From assembly GCF_002128405.1 (NCBI RefSeq), contig NZ_NETJ01000001.1:62001-126000 (forward strand): a DNA stretch of 64,000 nucleotides, given 5' to 3'. Below are positions 62,959 to 64,000 of the stretch, one piece after another. The stretch comes from Gottfriedia solisilvae (GTDB lineage Bacteria; Bacillota; Bacilli; Bacillales; Bacillaceae_G). Within the stretch, counting starts at the first letter, position 1. Each line of letters opens with the position of its first letter. Under the pieces are notes generated by a model. It did not search any database. It worked only from the letters and a program-made list of their open reading frames with translations, and had not been told where the DNA came from. A program made the position numbers and the translations under genes.

Positions 62959-63642
62959 TTAATTAATCCACTGAACAATATCCTTCATGTCTCTTCTTCC
63001 TCTAGGGAATAATGTAGAATCATTTGCTCGGTATCCAAATGCGACCATAGCCGAAACAGCTAGGTAACCATCCTCTAGTAAGTTTTCTTCGGCAAGGAGT
63101 TTTTCTACCTTATCGATATAAAACCCTTCTATAGGACAAGAGTCAATTCCAAGTAACGCTGCTACAGTCATCATATTGGCAAATGGAAGAAAAGTTTGTC
63201 TTTTATTCCAATCCAACGCTTTTTGCTCATTTTCTAACACATTTAGTTGGTTTACTTGGAAATTTCTTATACTCTCTATTACTTGATCCGACATTTCTGC
63301 TGGGAAACCCGTAACATTAAGCACTTGATTTTTTACATATTCTGAGTCGTACCTAGTATCCTTACTTGTTCTTGAAAGAATGATAACGAAATGGCTCGCA
63401 GTTGGCAGATGACCTTGTGCGCCTGGAGAAATTTCTTTTAGCTTTTCTCTGAATTCCTGATTTTGGACAATGAGGAATTTCCAAGGTTCAAGACCACATG
63501 AGCTTGGTGAAAGACGGGCTGCTTCTAATATGACATTAAAGTCTTCCTCTGAGATTTTTTTTGTTGGATCAAAAGTTTTTATTGCACGTCTAAAATTAAA
63601 CGCATCAAGAATTTCTTGTCTTTTTACTACTTTTTGTGTCAT
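62959..63642 (-). CDS. Nitroreductase family protein (NfsB/YfkO-like)
   Basis: A 227-residue FMN-dependent nitroreductase: RQEILDAFNFRRAIKTFDPT, LEAARLSPSSCGLEPWKFLI, ANMMTVAALLGIDSCPIEGF and VSAMVAFGYRANDSTLFPRG with RRDMKDIV. Such dimeric enzymes reduce nitroaromatics, quinones or flavins with NAD(P)H. The start follows AAGGAAG. It is divergent from the TetR gene at 63871, and the 228-bp gap contains a perfect ACAACACGTGTTGT palindrome, so it is likely controlled by that TetR. It belongs with the other redox and electrophile defence genes around it. Confidence 0.93.
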   Translation of the reverse strand: MTQKVVKRQEILDAFNFRRAIKTFDPTKKISEEDFNVILEAARLSPSSCGLEPWKFLIVQNQEFREKLKEISPGAQGHLPTASHFVIILSRTSKDTRYDSEYVKNQVLNVTGFPAEMSDQVIESIRNFQVNQLNVLENEQKALDWNKRQTFLPFANMMTVAALLGIDSCPIEGFYIDKVEKLLAEENLLEDGYLAVSAMVAFGYRANDSTLFPRGRRDMKDIVQWIN

Positions 63643-63742
63643 GTTGAAACACTTCCTTTTCTTAAAATATTTATAATGGATTCTTCCATCGCTATTCCCA
63701 ACAAGTTTATGATCAGAATTCTCTTCGCAAGATAGAACTTAA

Positions 63743-63756
63743 ACAACACGTGTTGT
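63743..63756. promoter_or_regulatory. Operator palindrome between nitroreductase and TetR
   Basis: Perfect 14-bp palindrome ACAACACGTGTTGT running directly into a TATAAT -10 (plus strand); likely operator for the divergent TetR. Confidence 0.6.
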
Positions 63757-63870
63757 ATAATTGATTCTAAAATAGAATTCATCTAGTCTCAATCATCAAT
63801 GTTGGTGTTTTATTGCTTAAGCAACAAATAAAGAAAAACGTTGTGGATGTATAGAAAGAGAGGTATTAAT

Positions 63871-64000
63871 ATGAAAGATAAAAAAGTAGATCCTCGTAGT
63901 ATTAGAACAAGAAGACTATTAATAGAGGCCTTTTTAAGATTAACTACAAAAAAAGATTTCAAGGAAATTACGATAAAGGACATTACAGATGAAGCAACCG
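63871..64000 (+). CDS. TetR-family regulator (3' end outside window)
   Basis: The frame begins at an ATG after GAGAGG and runs off the window. The 43 visible codons (RSIRTRRLLIEAFLRLTTKK then DFKEITIKDITDEAT) match the first helices of a TetR HTH. Its divergent position makes the nitroreductase its probable target. Confidence 0.85.
   Translation, partial: MKDKKVDPRSIRTRRLLIEAFLRLTTKKDFKEITIKDITDEAT

Noticed and set aside
1-64000. CRISPR array, rRNA, tRNA or intact insertion sequence anywhere in the window.
   Set aside because: No regularly spaced repeats with spacers, no rRNA or tRNA core motifs and no complete transposase frame were seen by eye on either strand.

Overview
The window is a low-GC (AT-rich), spore-forming Firmicute chromosome segment, most likely Bacillaceae. 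Evidence: strong AGGAGG-type ribosome binding sites with frequent GTG/TTG starts, a GerA-type germinant receptor operon, a YaaH-type LysM/GH18 spore lysin, YesM/YesN-type regulation, an FbpB-like small protein and a DUF896 (YnzC-like) protein. The genus cannot be fixed from the sequence alone. Almost all genes are on the minus strand. No rRNA, tRNA, CRISPR array, prophage or intact insertion sequence was seen.

Region 1 (1-11.8 kb): a xylose/xylo-oligosaccharide locus. In transcription order it has a YesM/YesN-type two-component system, a sugar-binding lipoprotein, two MalF/MalG-type permeases, a YesL-type membrane protein, an aldose 1-epimerase, xylose isomerase (xylA), xylulokinase (xylB) and a GH43 beta-xylosidase cut by the window edge. 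A hairpin and a GC-rich dispersed repeat separate the binding-protein gene from the permeases.

Region 2 (12-19.1 kb): a possible cell-envelope regulon. It holds an N-acetylmuramoyl-L-alanine amidase, a polysaccharide deacetylase, an OmpR-type response regulator and histidine kinase, and two sugar-type ABC permeases with no binding protein. The amidase, the deacetylase and the permease-regulator operon are all preceded by direct repeats related to TAAAGATGA; two of these arrays have a clear 11-bp period.

Region 3 (19.4-45 kb): secreted proteins and small detoxification or regulator modules. It has a 1082-residue Ig-like surface protein followed by a diverged tandem copy of its own 3' end, and two very large S8 proteases, one fused to an Asp-box propeller. 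A conserved promoter cassette of about 100 bp lies upstream of the Ig gene and the first protease. A third copy sits with a decayed Ig-gene 5' end upstream of the second protease. Between them are an ArsR/flavin-oxidoreductase/MFS module with shared operators, a HesB-like protein, a universal stress protein, an MFS/TetR pair, a LysR regulator and a TetR/thioesterase divergent pair.

Region 4 (45-64 kb): a DJ-1/PfpI protein, a GH3 lipoprotein, an MFS transporter behind an MhqR-like operator, a gerBAC-ordered germination operon, the spore lysin, a TetR paralogue, an epoxide hydrolase, two MsrA and one MsrB repair enzymes, a luciferase-like monooxygenase, a nitroreductase and the start of another TetR regulator. 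Long inverted repeats with a common core lie upstream of an MFS gene, the epoxide hydrolase and msrB, suggesting regulation by the two paralogous TetR proteins.

Several intergenic stretches hold gene relics (fabF C-terminus, ankyrin-repeat gene, Ig-gene 5' end, a small membrane-protein gene), which points to ongoing gene decay and rearrangement.
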